A DNA stretch of 64,000 nucleotides from Halococcus salsus (GCF_009900715.1 NZ_JAAAJC010000001.1:297206-361205), one strand, 5' to 3'. Positions 1-9,223 are shown, counted from the first letter of the stretch. Made by a program: numbers and translations. The notes: generated by a model not told the origin, from the sequence alone.

Positions 1-41
1 CGTCCGACCGCCGTCCGGATTCGCTTCACCTTCGACGGTCT

Positions 42-1076
42 TCAGTTGCCGTGTTCGTCCGGGTACGCGTTCGCGAGCAGCTCCGGCTCCGCCTCGAACC
101 GCTCACGTACCGGCGCGATCACCGACGAGATGGCTTCCGCGGCGGCGTTCTTGAGGTCCTGTGGGTGGAGCTCCTCGCTCACGAAGTCGGCTTCGAGGTC
201 GTCGTACGTCTCGTAGGTCAGGTCGCCGCCGTACTCCGCGGGTCGTTCGACGACGAACGACTCGCCACGCTCGTCGAGCACCGGGAAGACGAGGTACTCG
301 AGGTATTCGAGCACGCCGTTGCCCGTGACCTCGCCCTGCGGGCAGTAGGCACCCTGAAGCTTCTCGGCCACAGTGCTGGAATCGTCGGAGAGGTTCACCT
401 TCGAACTCGCGTCGGAGGCACTCATCTTCCCGCCCGCGAGCCCCGAGAGCAGCGGCGCGAACACGCACACAGGAGGGGTCTCGCCGCGGTCGGCGAACAG
501 CTCGCGGCTCAGCATGTAGATCCCACGCTGGTCGATCCCCCCGTACGCGATGTCGGCGTCGAGCGCCTCGATGTCGAGGGTCTGCATCAGTGGGTAGATC
601 AAGCCACCGAGTTTGGGGTTGTCCGACTGGCGGACGACCTCGCTGCCGGCGCGCTGGACGCGGGAGATTGTGGTGTCGGCGGCGGTTCTGAGCAGGTCGA
701 GCGAGTAGTCGGGGTCGAGTTCGAAGTCGCGGCCCTGCGAGAACTCGATCTCCTCGGGGTCGGCCCCCGCCGCCTCGACCATCGCCTCGATGGCCTCGCG
801 GTAGTAGGTCGCGCGCGCGTCGAGCAGGTCGAACGGGCTCTTCTCGTCGTCGAGGTGGGCGTGGAGGTCCGCGATCAGGACCTTGACCTCGAGCCCCGCC
901 TGCAGGAAGTCGGCGAGCTTTCGGATCGTGGTGAAGTGGCCGATGTGCATCTCGCCGGTGGGCGCGTAGCCGATGTACACGGTCGGATCGTCGCCCAGGA
1001 GTTCGTCGAGTTCGTCGTCGGTGACGACCTCGGCGGTGTTGCGCCGTACGAGGTCCGCGCGCTCGGCGTCGTTCAT
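42..1076 (-). CDS. tyrS: Tyrosine--tRNA ligase
   Basis: Charges tRNA-Tyr with tyrosine in the cytoplasm. The 344-residue protein has the class I signatures: an HIGH box in GEMHIGHF near residue 45 and a KMSAS loop near residue 220. The length fits the compact archaeal/eukaryotic TyrRS, without the bacterial S4 tail. The ATG start is supported by a TTAAG element on the minus strand at 1101-1105, about 26 nt upstream, so the transcript is probably leaderless. It is divergent from the next gene. Identity is secure. Confidence 0.96.
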   Translation of the reverse strand: MNDAERADLVRRNTAEVVTDDELDELLGDDPTVYIGYAPTGEMHIGHFTTIRKLADFLQAGLEVKVLIADLHAHLDDEKSPFDLLDARATYYREAIEAMVEAAGADPEEIEFSQGRDFELDPDYSLDLLRTAADTTISRVQRAGSEVVRQSDNPKLGGLIYPLMQTLDIEALDADIAYGGIDQRGIYMLSRELFADRGETPPVCVFAPLLSGLAGGKMSASDASSKVNLSDDSSTVAEKLQGAYCPQGEVTGNGVLEYLEYLVFPVLDERGESFVVERPAEYGGDLTYETYDDLEADFVSEELHPQDLKNAAAEAISSVIAPVRERFEAEPELLANAYPDEHGN

Positions 1077-1174
1077 ACCCCTCCTGTCCCGTGCGCGCTG
1101 TTAAGCGATTCCCTTCGGGCCACGACGGCTGCCGCAACGAACAGCTCCATGCGGGTTCGACACGTAGTCAGAAC

Positions 1175-1633
1175 GTGTACACCGGCAAGACCGAACAGCC
1201 GTGCTGTCTCTGTGCGAACCCCGAGACCACGTCCCGGCTCGACCTCCCGCCGCGAGCGGTGCGGGAGATGAAGCACGCCGGGTCGATCGCGTGGCGCGAC
1301 ATCGTGGGCGAGGTCTCGATCCACTTCTGTGCGAACGACTGGGCGCTCGTGCGGGACCTCGTCGTGGACCTCGACCAGAACCCGCTCTCGCGGTGTAACG
1401 TCGCCTACGCCTCCTTCGACATCCGCGAGGACTTCGAGGCGCTGTTGAACGACGTTCGCGACGAACCCGACCACACCGAGGCGGACGCCGAGATGATCGC
1501 CGAGAGCCGGCGGGTCGTCGAGGCGTTCGACGAGGACGACCTCATCGAGACCCGCGACCTCGTGGAGGCGAAGATCACCCTCTGGACGCTGCTCGACCTC
1601 GACGCGCCCGCATACGAAGAAATCTCCCGATAG
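1175..1633 (+). CDS. Conserved small Cys-containing protein, function unknown
   Basis: I do not recognise a function. The start is a GTG giving MYTGKTEQPCCLC; the reading frame stays open upstream but the coding-like sequence begins here. The 152-residue product has a CCLC cluster at residues 9-12 and further Cys near 47 and 69, which could bind a metal. It is otherwise an acidic, mainly helical soluble protein. It is convergent with the RecJ-like gene 10 bp downstream and divergent from tyrS. Reality of the gene is likely; its role is open. Confidence 0.75.
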   Translation: MYTGKTEQPCCLCANPETTSRLDLPPRAVREMKHAGSIAWRDIVGEVSIHFCANDWALVRDLVVDLDQNPLSRCNVAYASFDIREDFEALLNDVRDEPDHTEADAEMIAESRRVVEAFDEDDLIETRDLVEAKITLWTLLDLDAPAYEEISR

Positions 1634-1643
1634 TACCTCCGCC

Positions 1644-3071
1644 TCACGCCAACTGCTCGGCGACGAGCGCGTCGGCGCGCTCGACGAACGCCGCCTTCGA
1701 GTCGGTTGGGATCGTGGCCCCCGCAGCGACGTCGTGGCCACCGCCGTCGCCGTCGAGCGCCCGCGCGGCCTCGCCCACCACCGCCGAGAGGTCGAGCCCG
1801 GACCGGACTAATCTGTGGGTGCCGCGGGCCGAGACCTTCGTTTCGGTCTCGTTCTTCGTCGCGAACGCGATCACGGGTCGATCGCCACGAACCCCGTCGG
1901 TGCCCATCGCCATCCCGGCGACGATGCCGACGATGGTATCTCGAATGGTGTCGCCCGCGTCGAACCACTGGAGGTGGTCGGCCTGGGTCACGCCCTCGCG
2001 TTTCACCCAGTCGATACCGGTCGCGAGGTTCCGGCGGTGGTTCGAGAGCAGCGTCTCGGCCTCCGCCAGCGCCTCGTCGCGGTCGCCACAGCAGACCGCG
2101 AGACCGACGTCGGCACGCTCGTAGCGCGCGGTGGCGTTGAGGAGGGTCGAGAACTCACTCGCGTCCCGGAGCTGGCTGCCCGCGGGTTCGTCCGTGAGGA
2201 GGTAGGTCGTCCCGACGAGGTCGTCGATCCGGTCGGCGGGCACCCCGCGGGCGACCGCACGCTGGAGCAGTCCGCTCGCCACCCGCTGGCGCTCCTCACT
2301 ACTGAGGTCGACCCACCGCCGCCAGCCGTTCTCCCCTTCGAGATCGATCTCGAGCTCCGAGAGGAACGCGGTCGCGCCGCGCTGGCTCCCCGAGATCCCC
2401 GGGATCCGCACGTCGTTCGCGTATTCGAGGAGTTTCGGGAGCGGACGGGTCTGCTTGCCGTAGAGCGTGAGGTCGGTGGTCTCTTCGAGCACGCCCGCCG
2501 CGACGCCCTCCGCGACGATGCCGCGGTTCGCGCCGACGAGTTCCCCCGTCGAGTTCTGCATGTCGCCGACCGCGCCGACCACGGCGAGGGCCGCGAGGTC
2601 GCGGTTGTCCGCCCCCATCTCGTCACCCTGTGTTTCGCCGAGCGCCCGCGCGAGGACGTAGGTCGTGCCGGCTCCCGAGATCTCGGTGGAGCCGTCGAGG
2701 TCGAACAGCAGCGGGTTCAGGTGAAACTCGGTCTCCGCCTCGGCTGGTCGGTGGTGGTCGGCGACCACGGGCGTGAAATCGCCGTCGGCTTCGTGTTCCG
2801 TGATGACGTCGAGCTGGCCGCTCCCGAAGTCGGTGAACAGGACCGTCTCGAACTCCCGTGCCGCCATCCCCGCTATCGCGTCGGCGTCGAGCTGTTTCTC
2901 GAACACTACCTCGTGGTCGATCCCGGCGCGCGAGAGCGCCGTCGTCGCCACCGCGGCGCTCGTGAGACCGTCGGCGTCGATGTGGGAGGCGAGGAGGACC
3001 GACTCCGCCGTGCGGAGCGCCTCCGCACACGCCGTCGCGCGCGTCGTGAGTTCGGGGACCGGACCAGCCAT
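1644..3071 (-). CDS. DHH-superfamily single-strand nuclease, RecJ-like
   Basis: DHH/DHHA1 phosphoesterase related to archaeal RecJ/GAN nucleases, expected to act on single-stranded DNA or RNA in replication and repair using Mn or Mg. The order of motifs is DADG (near residue 33), TDFGSG (about 80), VADHHRP (about 104) and a C-terminal GGGHDVAAGA (about 447), the DHHA1 substrate-binding signature. At 475 residues it is the compact archaeal form. A CTTAAA element at 3098-3103 lies about 27 nt before the ATG, implying a leaderless transcript. The exact RecJ paralogue and substrate cannot be told from sequence. Confidence 0.88.
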   Translation of the reverse strand: MAGPVPELTTRATACAEALRTAESVLLASHIDADGLTSAAVATTALSRAGIDHEVVFEKQLDADAIAGMAAREFETVLFTDFGSGQLDVITEHEADGDFTPVVADHHRPAEAETEFHLNPLLFDLDGSTEISGAGTTYVLARALGETQGDEMGADNRDLAALAVVGAVGDMQNSTGELVGANRGIVAEGVAAGVLEETTDLTLYGKQTRPLPKLLEYANDVRIPGISGSQRGATAFLSELEIDLEGENGWRRWVDLSSEERQRVASGLLQRAVARGVPADRIDDLVGTTYLLTDEPAGSQLRDASEFSTLLNATARYERADVGLAVCCGDRDEALAEAETLLSNHRRNLATGIDWVKREGVTQADHLQWFDAGDTIRDTIVGIVAGMAMGTDGVRGDRPVIAFATKNETETKVSARGTHRLVRSGLDLSAVVGEAARALDGDGGGHDVAAGATIPTDSKAAFVERADALVAEQLA

Positions 3072-3173
3072 TCGTCGTCGGGTACGACGGGATCGGATTT
3101 AAGCTTCCGGACGGCGGCCCGACCGCCGACGGACTTCCGCCGTCGCTCGGTCCGAACCGTGATGCCGAAAGCG

Positions 3174-3179
3174 TTTAAG
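3174..3179 (+). promoter_or_regulatory. TATA box for the 49-codon ORF/MATE unit
   Basis: TTTAAG in a GC-rich surround. Using the usual archaeal spacing, transcription should start near 3203-3206, exactly where the palindrome begins. Confidence 0.55.
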
Positions 3180-3205
3180 CTACTGGACGGCTACTCACGC
3201 CAACC

Positions 3206-3223
3206 ACTGACTGTACAGTCAGT
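3206..3223. promoter_or_regulatory. 18-bp perfect palindrome, probable repressor operator
   Basis: ACTGACTGTACAGTCAGT reads identically on both strands. It sits at the predicted transcription start for the efflux gene, a place where a bound dimer would block initiation. Its symmetry and half-site length resemble TetR/AcrR-type operators. No TetR gene is adjacent, so the regulator, if any, is encoded elsewhere. Confidence 0.6.
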
Positions 3224-3237
3224 ATCGAACGAACACG

Positions 3238-3387
3238 ATGAATCACGAACTCACCTACACCCAGACATCGCTCGCATCGGTTCCGACGAGGAACGGCGGG
3301 CGGCGGACCGAATCGACCACGAACCACGACCGCCCGTCGGACGATGAGGTCCGGTTACGGTCCCGTCCGGGAGGCTTCGCGGAGTGA
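3238..3387 (+). CDS. Possible 49-residue leader protein before MATE gene
   Basis: An ATG-initiated 49-codon frame lies between the palindrome and the MATE gene and ends in TGA that overlaps the MATE GTG start (GTGA). The product is hydrophilic, Arg- and Thr-rich, with no recognisable domain. The overlap would allow translational coupling. It could be a real small protein, a leader peptide, or chance; a leaderless MATE transcript from the TATA at 3174 would not be possible because the MATE start is about 180 nt away, so some leader RNA exists here. Confidence 0.35.
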   Translation: MNHELTYTQTSLASVPTRNGGRRTESTTNHDRPSDDEVRLRSRPGGFAE

Positions 3388-4880
3388 GCCGCAGGGGCAG
3401 CCTGCGGGGACTGTTCAAGACCCGTGACGAGTTCGACCTGACGTCCGGTGGCATCGGCCGACCGCTGTTCTATCTCGCGCTGCCGATCGTCATCACCAAC
3501 CTCTTCCAGACCGCCTACAACCTCGCGGACACCTTCTGGCTCGGCCAGTACAACACGAACGCGCTCGCGGCGATCAGCTTCGCGTTCCCGATGGTCTTCC
3601 TCGTGATCTCGCTCGCGATCGGGCTCTCGGTCGCGGGCAGCGTGCTGGTGGCGCAGTACGTCGGTGCGGGCAAGGAGCGCCGCGCCGAGTACGCCGCCTC
3701 GCAGACGATCGCCTTCTCGATACTCGTCTCGTTGGTCCTCGGTGTAGTCGGCTACTTCTCCGTTGACGTGCTCGTCGACCTCCTGGGCGCGAACGACGCG
3801 ATCGCCCCGCTCGCGGCGGGCTACATGCGGGTGTTCATGGTCGGCCTCGTCTTCGTCTTCGGCTTCGCGATGTTCATCTCGCTGATGCGTGGCTACGGCG
3901 ACACGGTGACGCCGATGGTCGTGATGTTCGTCTCGGTCGTGATCAACATCGTGCTCGACCCGTTCCTGATCTTCGGCTTCGAGTCGAACCCGCTGTTCGG
4001 CTTCTTCGGGCTCGGCGGGCTCGAAGCCAGCCTCTACGCCGCGACCGGCTACGCGGGGAGCGGTATCCAGGGCGCGGCGGTCGCCACGATCGGTTCGCGC
4101 GCCATCGCGTTCGTGATCGGGCTCTGGATCATGTTTCGTGGGGATCAGGGCGTGCGGATCCGGCTCTCCCAGATGGTGCCGGACCTCGACTACGCCCGGA
4201 AGATGCTCGCGCTTGGCGTACCGGCCTCGGTCGAGGGGACCGTTCGGGCGGTCTCGATCAACCTCCTGCTGGTGGTCGTGGCCTCCTTCTCGACCACGGT
4301 GGTCGCCTCCTACGGGATCGGCACCCGCATCTTCTCGGTCGTGTTCCTCCCGGCGATCGCGCTCTCACAGGGCGTCGAGACCATGACCGGCCAGAACATC
4401 GGGGCCGGGAAGGCCGACCGCGCGGACCGAACGAACCACGTCGCCGCGGCGGTGCTGTTCGTGATCCTCTCGGCCGTGGGCGTCGTCGCGTGGCTCTTCG
4501 CCCGGCCGATCGCCGCGGTGTTCACGACCGATCCCGCCGTCGTGGCGACCAGCGCGACGTTCATCCGCTACGCCGCGCCGACGTTCGGCTTCATCGGGAT
4601 CATGCGGGTCTACACCGGCGGCTTCCGCGGTGCGGGGCTGACGATGGTCGCCGCGGTCATCGCGGTCGGTACCCTCGGACTGATCCGGCTCCCGGTCGCC
4701 TGGTTCGGCGCGGGCCTCCTCGGCGTGAGCGGGCTCTGGCTCTCCTTCCCGGTCTCGAACGTCCTCGGCGCGCTCGCCTCGTACCTCTGGTTCCGCCGCG
4801 GGACGTGGCGCGACCGCAACCTCGCCGCCGACGACCAGGCCCCCCACCAACGCACCACGAGTTCGACGACCGACGACTGA
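3384..4880 (+). CDS. MATE-family multidrug/metabolite exporter
   Basis: Twelve-helix cation-coupled antiporter of the MATE family. The 498-residue protein begins with a short cytoplasmic segment, then GRPLFYLALPIVITNLFQTAYNL, the typical first MATE helix, and carries two homologous halves; the second starts near residue 265 with MLALGVPASVEG. The GTG start has GGAGG about 10 nt upstream and overlaps the stop of the preceding small ORF. Substrate unknown. The upstream palindrome suggests ligand-induced derepression, as for many drug exporters. Confidence 0.9.
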   Translation: MSRRGSLRGLFKTRDEFDLTSGGIGRPLFYLALPIVITNLFQTAYNLADTFWLGQYNTNALAAISFAFPMVFLVISLAIGLSVAGSVLVAQYVGAGKERRAEYAASQTIAFSILVSLVLGVVGYFSVDVLVDLLGANDAIAPLAAGYMRVFMVGLVFVFGFAMFISLMRGYGDTVTPMVVMFVSVVINIVLDPFLIFGFESNPLFGFFGLGGLEASLYAATGYAGSGIQGAAVATIGSRAIAFVIGLWIMFRGDQGVRIRLSQMVPDLDYARKMLALGVPASVEGTVRAVSINLLLVVVASFSTTVVASYGIGTRIFSVVFLPAIALSQGVETMTGQNIGAGKADRADRTNHVAAAVLFVILSAVGVVAWLFARPIAAVFTTDPAVVATSATFIRYAAPTFGFIGIMRVYTGGFRGAGLTMVAAVIAVGTLGLIRLPVAWFGAGLLGVSGLWLSFPVSNVLGALASYLWFRRGTWRDRNLAADDQAPHQRTTSSTTDD

Positions 4881-4934
4881 GGGCCGAACCGAACCCGACG
4901 GAACGTTCAAACCGATTCGCGGCCGCCGTTCGCT

Positions 4935-5477
4935 ATGGAGAAGACGCCCGCCGGCACGTCGGTCGGCGTCGCCGACCCGTACGCGTTCGTCGAGCGGTGT
5001 GACCACCTGACCGACGACGGCCGGTGTCGATACGCGCTCGAACACGGCTCCCACGACCCCGGGTTCGCCCGCGAGCGCGAGGCCGACGACTTCGCCTGTC
5101 CGGTCGTGACGGAGGCGGGCCCCGACTGGGATTGGCGGGACTGCCTGCAGTTCCGCGCCCGAAACCGCTCGCGCGAGTGTGTCCGGTGTGGCCTCGACGA
5201 GCGCCGGATGGCACATAGTACGGATCGCCCGCTGCTCGAAGAACACCACCTCTCCTACGCCGACGACGACTCGCGCGAGGTGAGCCACGAGATCACGGTC
5301 TATCTCTGCCGGTGGTGTCACGCCAAGATCCACTCGTCGTGGGCGCGGATCGACGACGACGCCACTCCCGATCCCGAGGCGCTCGCCGCCCGCGAGGGCC
5401 GCCGAAGCCAGGAACAGGCGGAGTTCGGGTTCGCCTCGGCCGCCGAGCGCCGCGAGTCCTCGGGTGACGAGACGTGA
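4935..5477 (+). CDS. HNH-like zinc protein
   Basis: A 180-residue Cys/His-rich protein. The C-terminal half looks like an HNH module: a CVRC pair (about residue 84), EEHHLSY (about 103), and CRWCHAKIH (about 130-138), which together would form the zinc-stabilised beta-beta-alpha metal fold. The N-terminal half has another Cys set (CDH, CRY, ACPV). HNH folds are often nucleases but some are only nucleic-acid or protein binders. It precedes guaAA by 55 bp on the same strand. I know no tested function for this haloarchaeal family. Confidence 0.75.
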   Translation: MEKTPAGTSVGVADPYAFVERCDHLTDDGRCRYALEHGSHDPGFAREREADDFACPVVTEAGPDWDWRDCLQFRARNRSRECVRCGLDERRMAHSTDRPLLEEHHLSYADDDSREVSHEITVYLCRWCHAKIHSSWARIDDDATPDPEALAAREGRRSQEQAEFGFASAAERRESSGDET

Positions 5478-5531
5478 CGGAGCCGCACACGTTTCGGGGG
5501 ATTTTAGCCGGCGCGTCGCCAGCCTCAAGGC

Positions 5532-6110
5532 ATGACCCGGATCGTCGTCGTCGACAACCACGGCCAGTTCACCCACCTCGAAGGCCGGGCGCTCCGCGAC
5601 ATCGGCGTCGAGACCGAGATCGTCGACAACACAACGCCCCCCGAGGAGATCGAGGCCGACGGGATCGTGCTCTCCGGCGGTCCCGACTCGGCCGACGACC
5701 CCGACGCGGGCGGGCGGTGTGACGAGTACCTCGACATGGGGATCCCAGTGTTGGGGATCTGTCTCGGGATGCAGATGATGGCGGTCGAGCGCGGCGGTCG
5801 CGTCGAACCCGGCGAATATGGGGGGTACGCCGACGTCACCGTCGAGATCGACAGTCCGGAGGACCCGCTGGTCGGTTCGCTCGCGCCCGAGACACGGGTG
5901 TGGGCGAGCCACGCCGACCAGGTGGTCGAACTCCCGCCGGGCTTCGAACGAACGGGGAAGAGCGACATCTGCGGGATCGAGTCGATGAGCGACACCAGCG
6001 AGGACCTCTTCGGCGTCCAGTGGCACCCCGAGGTGGCCCACACCGAGGAGGGTGAGGCGGTGTTCGAGAACTTTCGGGCGGTCTGTGACGCCACCGAAAG
6101 AGGGATTTAG
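5532..6110 (+). CDS. guaAA: GMP synthase, glutamine amidotransferase subunit A
   Basis: Supplies ammonia from glutamine to the separate ATP-pyrophosphatase subunit that converts XMP to GMP. The 192-residue class I amidotransferase has the nucleophile elbow GICLGMQ (Cys near residue 77) and the His-Glu pair in WHPEVAH (about 164-166). The two-subunit form is usual in archaea; the synthetase subunit is not in this window. The stop is 23 bp before the DUF2070 gene on the same strand. Confidence 0.94.
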   Translation: MTRIVVVDNHGQFTHLEGRALRDIGVETEIVDNTTPPEEIEADGIVLSGGPDSADDPDAGGRCDEYLDMGIPVLGICLGMQMMAVERGGRVEPGEYGGYADVTVEIDSPEDPLVGSLAPETRVWASHADQVVELPPGFERTGKSDICGIESMSDTSEDLFGVQWHPEVAHTEEGEAVFENFRAVCDATERGI

Positions 6111-6133
6111 CCGCCACTGGGTGGTTCTCCCGA

Positions 6134-7984
6134 ATGACCGAGACCCAGGGCGACCTCGCGGCGCTCTCGCGGTTCATCTTTCGCGCCCCGAAGTGGTACG
6201 CGAGCCTCGGCTTCGCCCTCGTGGTCGCGGCGCTCGCGGGTGCGGCGGCGTTCGACTCGCAGTTCGTTCTCGAGGACGCCTGGCAGGGTGTCTTCTTCAT
6301 CGGCGTGCCGACGGTCGTCGCGGCGGTCGCCACCCCCCCGATAGACCGACGGCTCGGCGGCCAGCTCACGCCGAACCGCGCCTCCCTGCTCGCGCTGGTC
6401 TGTGAGGTCTTCCTGGTCGCGGTCCTCGTGGTCGCGGGGACGATCGCCGTCCTCACGCCGCTCGGCCAGCGGTTCGTCTTCGACGCGCTCACCGTCGGGC
6501 TGGCTGCGGTCGGCGGCATTCGATTGGCGGTCCTGCTCGCGGTCTCGCGGAAGTCGCTCGTCGTCACGGCGATCCCGGCGGGGATCCAGACCGCGACGGC
6601 GGCGTTCCTCGTCTTCGTCTACAGCGGCACCGCGCGCTACGTCGAGGTCGGTGGCCCGCTCGTTCAGTCCTTCCTCTCGCGGCCGAGCCGCGGCCCCGCC
6701 GAACTCGGGGCGGTCAAACCGCTCGACTTCGCCGTGCTCGCGCTGCTCTGTGCGCTCTACGCACTCGCCGTCGTGGTGTTCGTCCGCGTCATCGACCGGC
6801 CGTGGCGACGGAGCCTCGGCGTGAGCGTCCTCGACTTCGGTCGGGGGTTCGTCGGCCACATCGCGGAGGGCTCCGACGAACTCGAGGAGTTCTTCGCGGC
6901 GCTCGGCGAGGAGGCGGTGGTGCCGGTGAGTGTGCTCTCGGCCCGCCGTCCCGACGGCTCCGAGAAGGCGCGGTTCGTACTTCCCATGATCCACCCGGGC
7001 CCGATGGGCGAGATCGGCGGCGGCAACCTCCCGAAGCGCGTCGCCAGGAGCGCCGACGGGCTCGGCTTCCCGCCCCACGCGACCGCGGGTCACGACTTCA
7101 ACCTCGTCTCCGAGCGCGAGGTCGACACCCTCCTCGACGCGGTCTCGCGTGCCCACGACCGGATCGAGTACTCGAAAACGGGGACACCGCCGGTCCGACG
7201 CCGCGTCGGCGAGGCTACCGTCACGGGGCAGGCGATGGGCGACGGTGCGATGGTGGTCGCGACCTACGCGCCGGGGCTCGCCGACGACATCGACTACTCG
7301 GTGGGGCTGTCGGCGGTCGCCGAGGCGCGGTCCCACGGCGTCGACGCGATGGTGGTCGACGCCCACAACGCGAACGACGGGCTCGCGGGCGACGACCTCG
7401 GCCACGTGGTCCCCGGCAGCCAGCGTTCGTTCGACCTCATCGAGGGCGTCGGCGAGGTCTCGGCGGCGCTCGCGAACGCGCCGCACGGTCGGCTCGAACT
7501 CGGGGTGGCGTGGGACGAGACGCCGTGGACGGCGAGCGAGGGTATCGGCCCGCTCGGGGTCCGGGTCGCGGCGTTCACGGTCGCGGGCGAGACCGGGGTC
7601 TCCGTACTGATCGACGGCAACAACATGGAACCGGGGCTCCGGGAGGCGATCCTCGACCACATCGACGCGGACCCGGCGGAGGTGATGACGACCGACACCC
7701 ACGTCGTCAACACCGTCGAGTCGGCGAATCAGGTCGGCGGGGCCATCCCACACGATGAGCTCATCGCGCTCGTCGCGTCGCTCGTCGAGGAGGCCCTCGC
7801 CGACCGCGAGCCGGTCGAGGCGGGGATGGCGACCGAACGCGCCCGCGTCACCGTGTTCGGCAACGACAGAACCGAGACCCTCGCGAGCCACGCCAACGCG
7901 ATGCTCGGGATGGGGAGCGCGCTCGCGGGTGCGTTCGCCGTCGCGCTGCTCGCGGTGAGTATCGTTGTCTTCCTGTTCACCTAG
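6134..7984 (+). CDS. DUF2070 membrane protein
   Basis: A 616-residue archaeal membrane protein of unknown function. About six or seven hydrophobic segments fill residues 15-240, followed by a large soluble domain containing the family-typical MIHPGPMGEIGGGNLP (about 280) and a region with VVDAHNANDG, and a single C-terminal membrane helix (about 590-615). The soluble part has His/Asp-rich motifs that could bind metal. Its stop overlaps by 4 bp the convergent UPF0212 gene. Confidence 0.88.
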   Translation: MTETQGDLAALSRFIFRAPKWYASLGFALVVAALAGAAAFDSQFVLEDAWQGVFFIGVPTVVAAVATPPIDRRLGGQLTPNRASLLALVCEVFLVAVLVVAGTIAVLTPLGQRFVFDALTVGLAAVGGIRLAVLLAVSRKSLVVTAIPAGIQTATAAFLVFVYSGTARYVEVGGPLVQSFLSRPSRGPAELGAVKPLDFAVLALLCALYALAVVVFVRVIDRPWRRSLGVSVLDFGRGFVGHIAEGSDELEEFFAALGEEAVVPVSVLSARRPDGSEKARFVLPMIHPGPMGEIGGGNLPKRVARSADGLGFPPHATAGHDFNLVSEREVDTLLDAVSRAHDRIEYSKTGTPPVRRRVGEATVTGQAMGDGAMVVATYAPGLADDIDYSVGLSAVAEARSHGVDAMVVDAHNANDGLAGDDLGHVVPGSQRSFDLIEGVGEVSAALANAPHGRLELGVAWDETPWTASEGIGPLGVRVAAFTVAGETGVSVLIDGNNMEPGLREAILDHIDADPAEVMTTDTHVVNTVESANQVGGAIPHDELIALVASLVEEALADREPVEAGMATERARVTVFGNDRTETLASHANAMLGMGSALAGAFAVALLAVSIVVFLFT

Positions 7985-8352
7985 CTCGCGGCCTGCTCCT
8001 CGTCCCCATCGAGTTCGACGGTCTCGACCACCGAGAGCGGGACGTCCCGGAGCGCGCCGCCGACCTCGCTCTTGGCGATCCGCTCGGCGTGCTGTTGGCC
8101 GTCGGCGTTGAACACGTCGATCTCGAGGACCAGTCCCACGAGTGCCGTGCCGGCGGCGACGTAGGCCGAGTCGAACGGCTCGCCACAGGCCGGACAGCCC
8201 GTCGCGCCGACGTTGACCTCGACGTAGGACTTGTCCTGGTCGTTGAGTCGTTTGCCCGCTTCGCTCACCGCGACGCCGATCGCGTCGTCGATGTTGTCGA
8301 CGTCGCGAACCAGCCACGCGGCCTCCATCGCAACGAGGTAGTCAGTCATAGC
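7981..8352 (-). CDS. UPF0212 (DUF555) protein, Cys-containing paralogue
   Basis: Small archaeal protein of unknown function, about 123 residues. It starts MTDYLVAMEAAW, the family-typical opening, and has a GCPACGEPF motif near residue 51 that could hold half a zinc site. The end is acidic. It is divergent from psmB with about 90 bp between them. A second family member without the cysteines lies at 54516-54965, so this organism has diverged paralogues. Confidence 0.85.
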   Translation of the reverse strand, partial: AMTDYLVAMEAAWLVRDVDNIDDAIGVAVSEAGKRLNDQDKSYVEVNVGATGCPACGEPFDSAYVAAGTALVGLVLEIDVFNADGQQHAERIAKSEVGGALRDVPLSVVETVELDGDEEQAAS

Positions 8353-8414
8353 TGGTCGTCGTTGTGTAGAGGGTCGAACCTTGTGGTTTCGAGTGACGCA
8401 CGGAAGGACTGGTC

Positions 8415-8421
8415 TTTTAAG
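8415..8421 (+). promoter_or_regulatory. TATA box of psmB
   Basis: TTTTAAG, centred about 25 nt before the psmB ATG, predicting a leaderless transcript. Confidence 0.6.
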
Positions 8422-8442
8422 CGTCGGGCCGGTAACGGTGGT

Positions 8443-9156
8443 ATGCAAGACTTCCCGAACAGCCCGGATCTCGGCCGGCCGGGACAGGCGGAGACGGAGG
8501 GTCTCTACGGTCCGGAACTCGGCGACCTGCCGACGCACGACATGTCGGACGAGCAGATCACCAAGACCGGTACCACGACCGTGGGCCTCACCACGACCGA
8601 CGGCGTCGTGCTCGCCACCGACCGCCGCGCGAGCGCGGGCAACCTCGTCGCGAGCAAGCGCGCCGAGAAGATCGCGGAGATCCACCCCCGCGGCGCGCTC
8701 ACCATCTCCGGGGCCGTGAGCGCGGCCCAGGCGCTGATCAACAACCTCCAGGCCGAGGTCCGCCTCTACGAGGCCCGCCGCGGCGAGGAGATGTCGATCA
8801 AGGCGCTCGCCACGCTGACCTCCAACTTCCTCCGGAGCGGCGCGTTCTACATCGTCCACCCCATCCTCGGTGGCGTCGACGACGAGGGCAGCCACATCTA
8901 CAGCATCGACCCCGCGGGCAGTATCATGGAAGAGCCCTACAACGCGACCGGCTCGGGCTCCCCGTTCGCCTACGGTGTGCTCGAACAGCGCTTCGAGGAG
9001 GGCCTCTCGAACGAGGAGGCCAAGACCGTCGCCACCGACGCCGTCAAGAGCGCCGTCGAGCGCGACACCGCGAGCGGTAACGGCATCATCATCTCCGAGA
9101 TCACCGACGCGGGGGTCGACATCGACGTCCACGACGATTTCGACGACCTGCTCTGA
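8443..9156 (+). CDS. psmB: Proteasome subunit beta
   Basis: Catalytic subunit of the 20S proteasome. The 237-residue precursor has a propeptide of about 43 residues ending in KTG, followed by TTTVGLTTTDGVVLATDRRAS; Thr44 becomes the N-terminal nucleophile after autocleavage, with Lys in the following strands (SKRAEKI) part of the active site. The ATG is chosen because the TATA box is 25 nt upstream, although the frame extends further. The alpha partner is encoded at 60556-61308. Confidence 0.96.
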   Translation: MQDFPNSPDLGRPGQAETEGLYGPELGDLPTHDMSDEQITKTGTTTVGLTTTDGVVLATDRRASAGNLVASKRAEKIAEIHPRGALTISGAVSAAQALINNLQAEVRLYEARRGEEMSIKALATLTSNFLRSGAFYIVHPILGGVDDEGSHIYSIDPAGSIMEEPYNATGSGSPFAYGVLEQRFEEGLSNEEAKTVATDAVKSAVERDTASGNGIIISEITDAGVDIDVHDDFDDLL

Positions 9157-9223
9157 GTCAGGCCGACCACTATCTCTTCCTCGCCACACCCCGTAGCCGC
9201 ACGGCCGTCGTCCGGCGACCCCG

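Noticed and set aside
6107..8317. A 736-codon minus-strand frame opposite DUF2070
   Set aside because: Arg-rich shadow of a clear membrane protein gene; no domain is recognisable.
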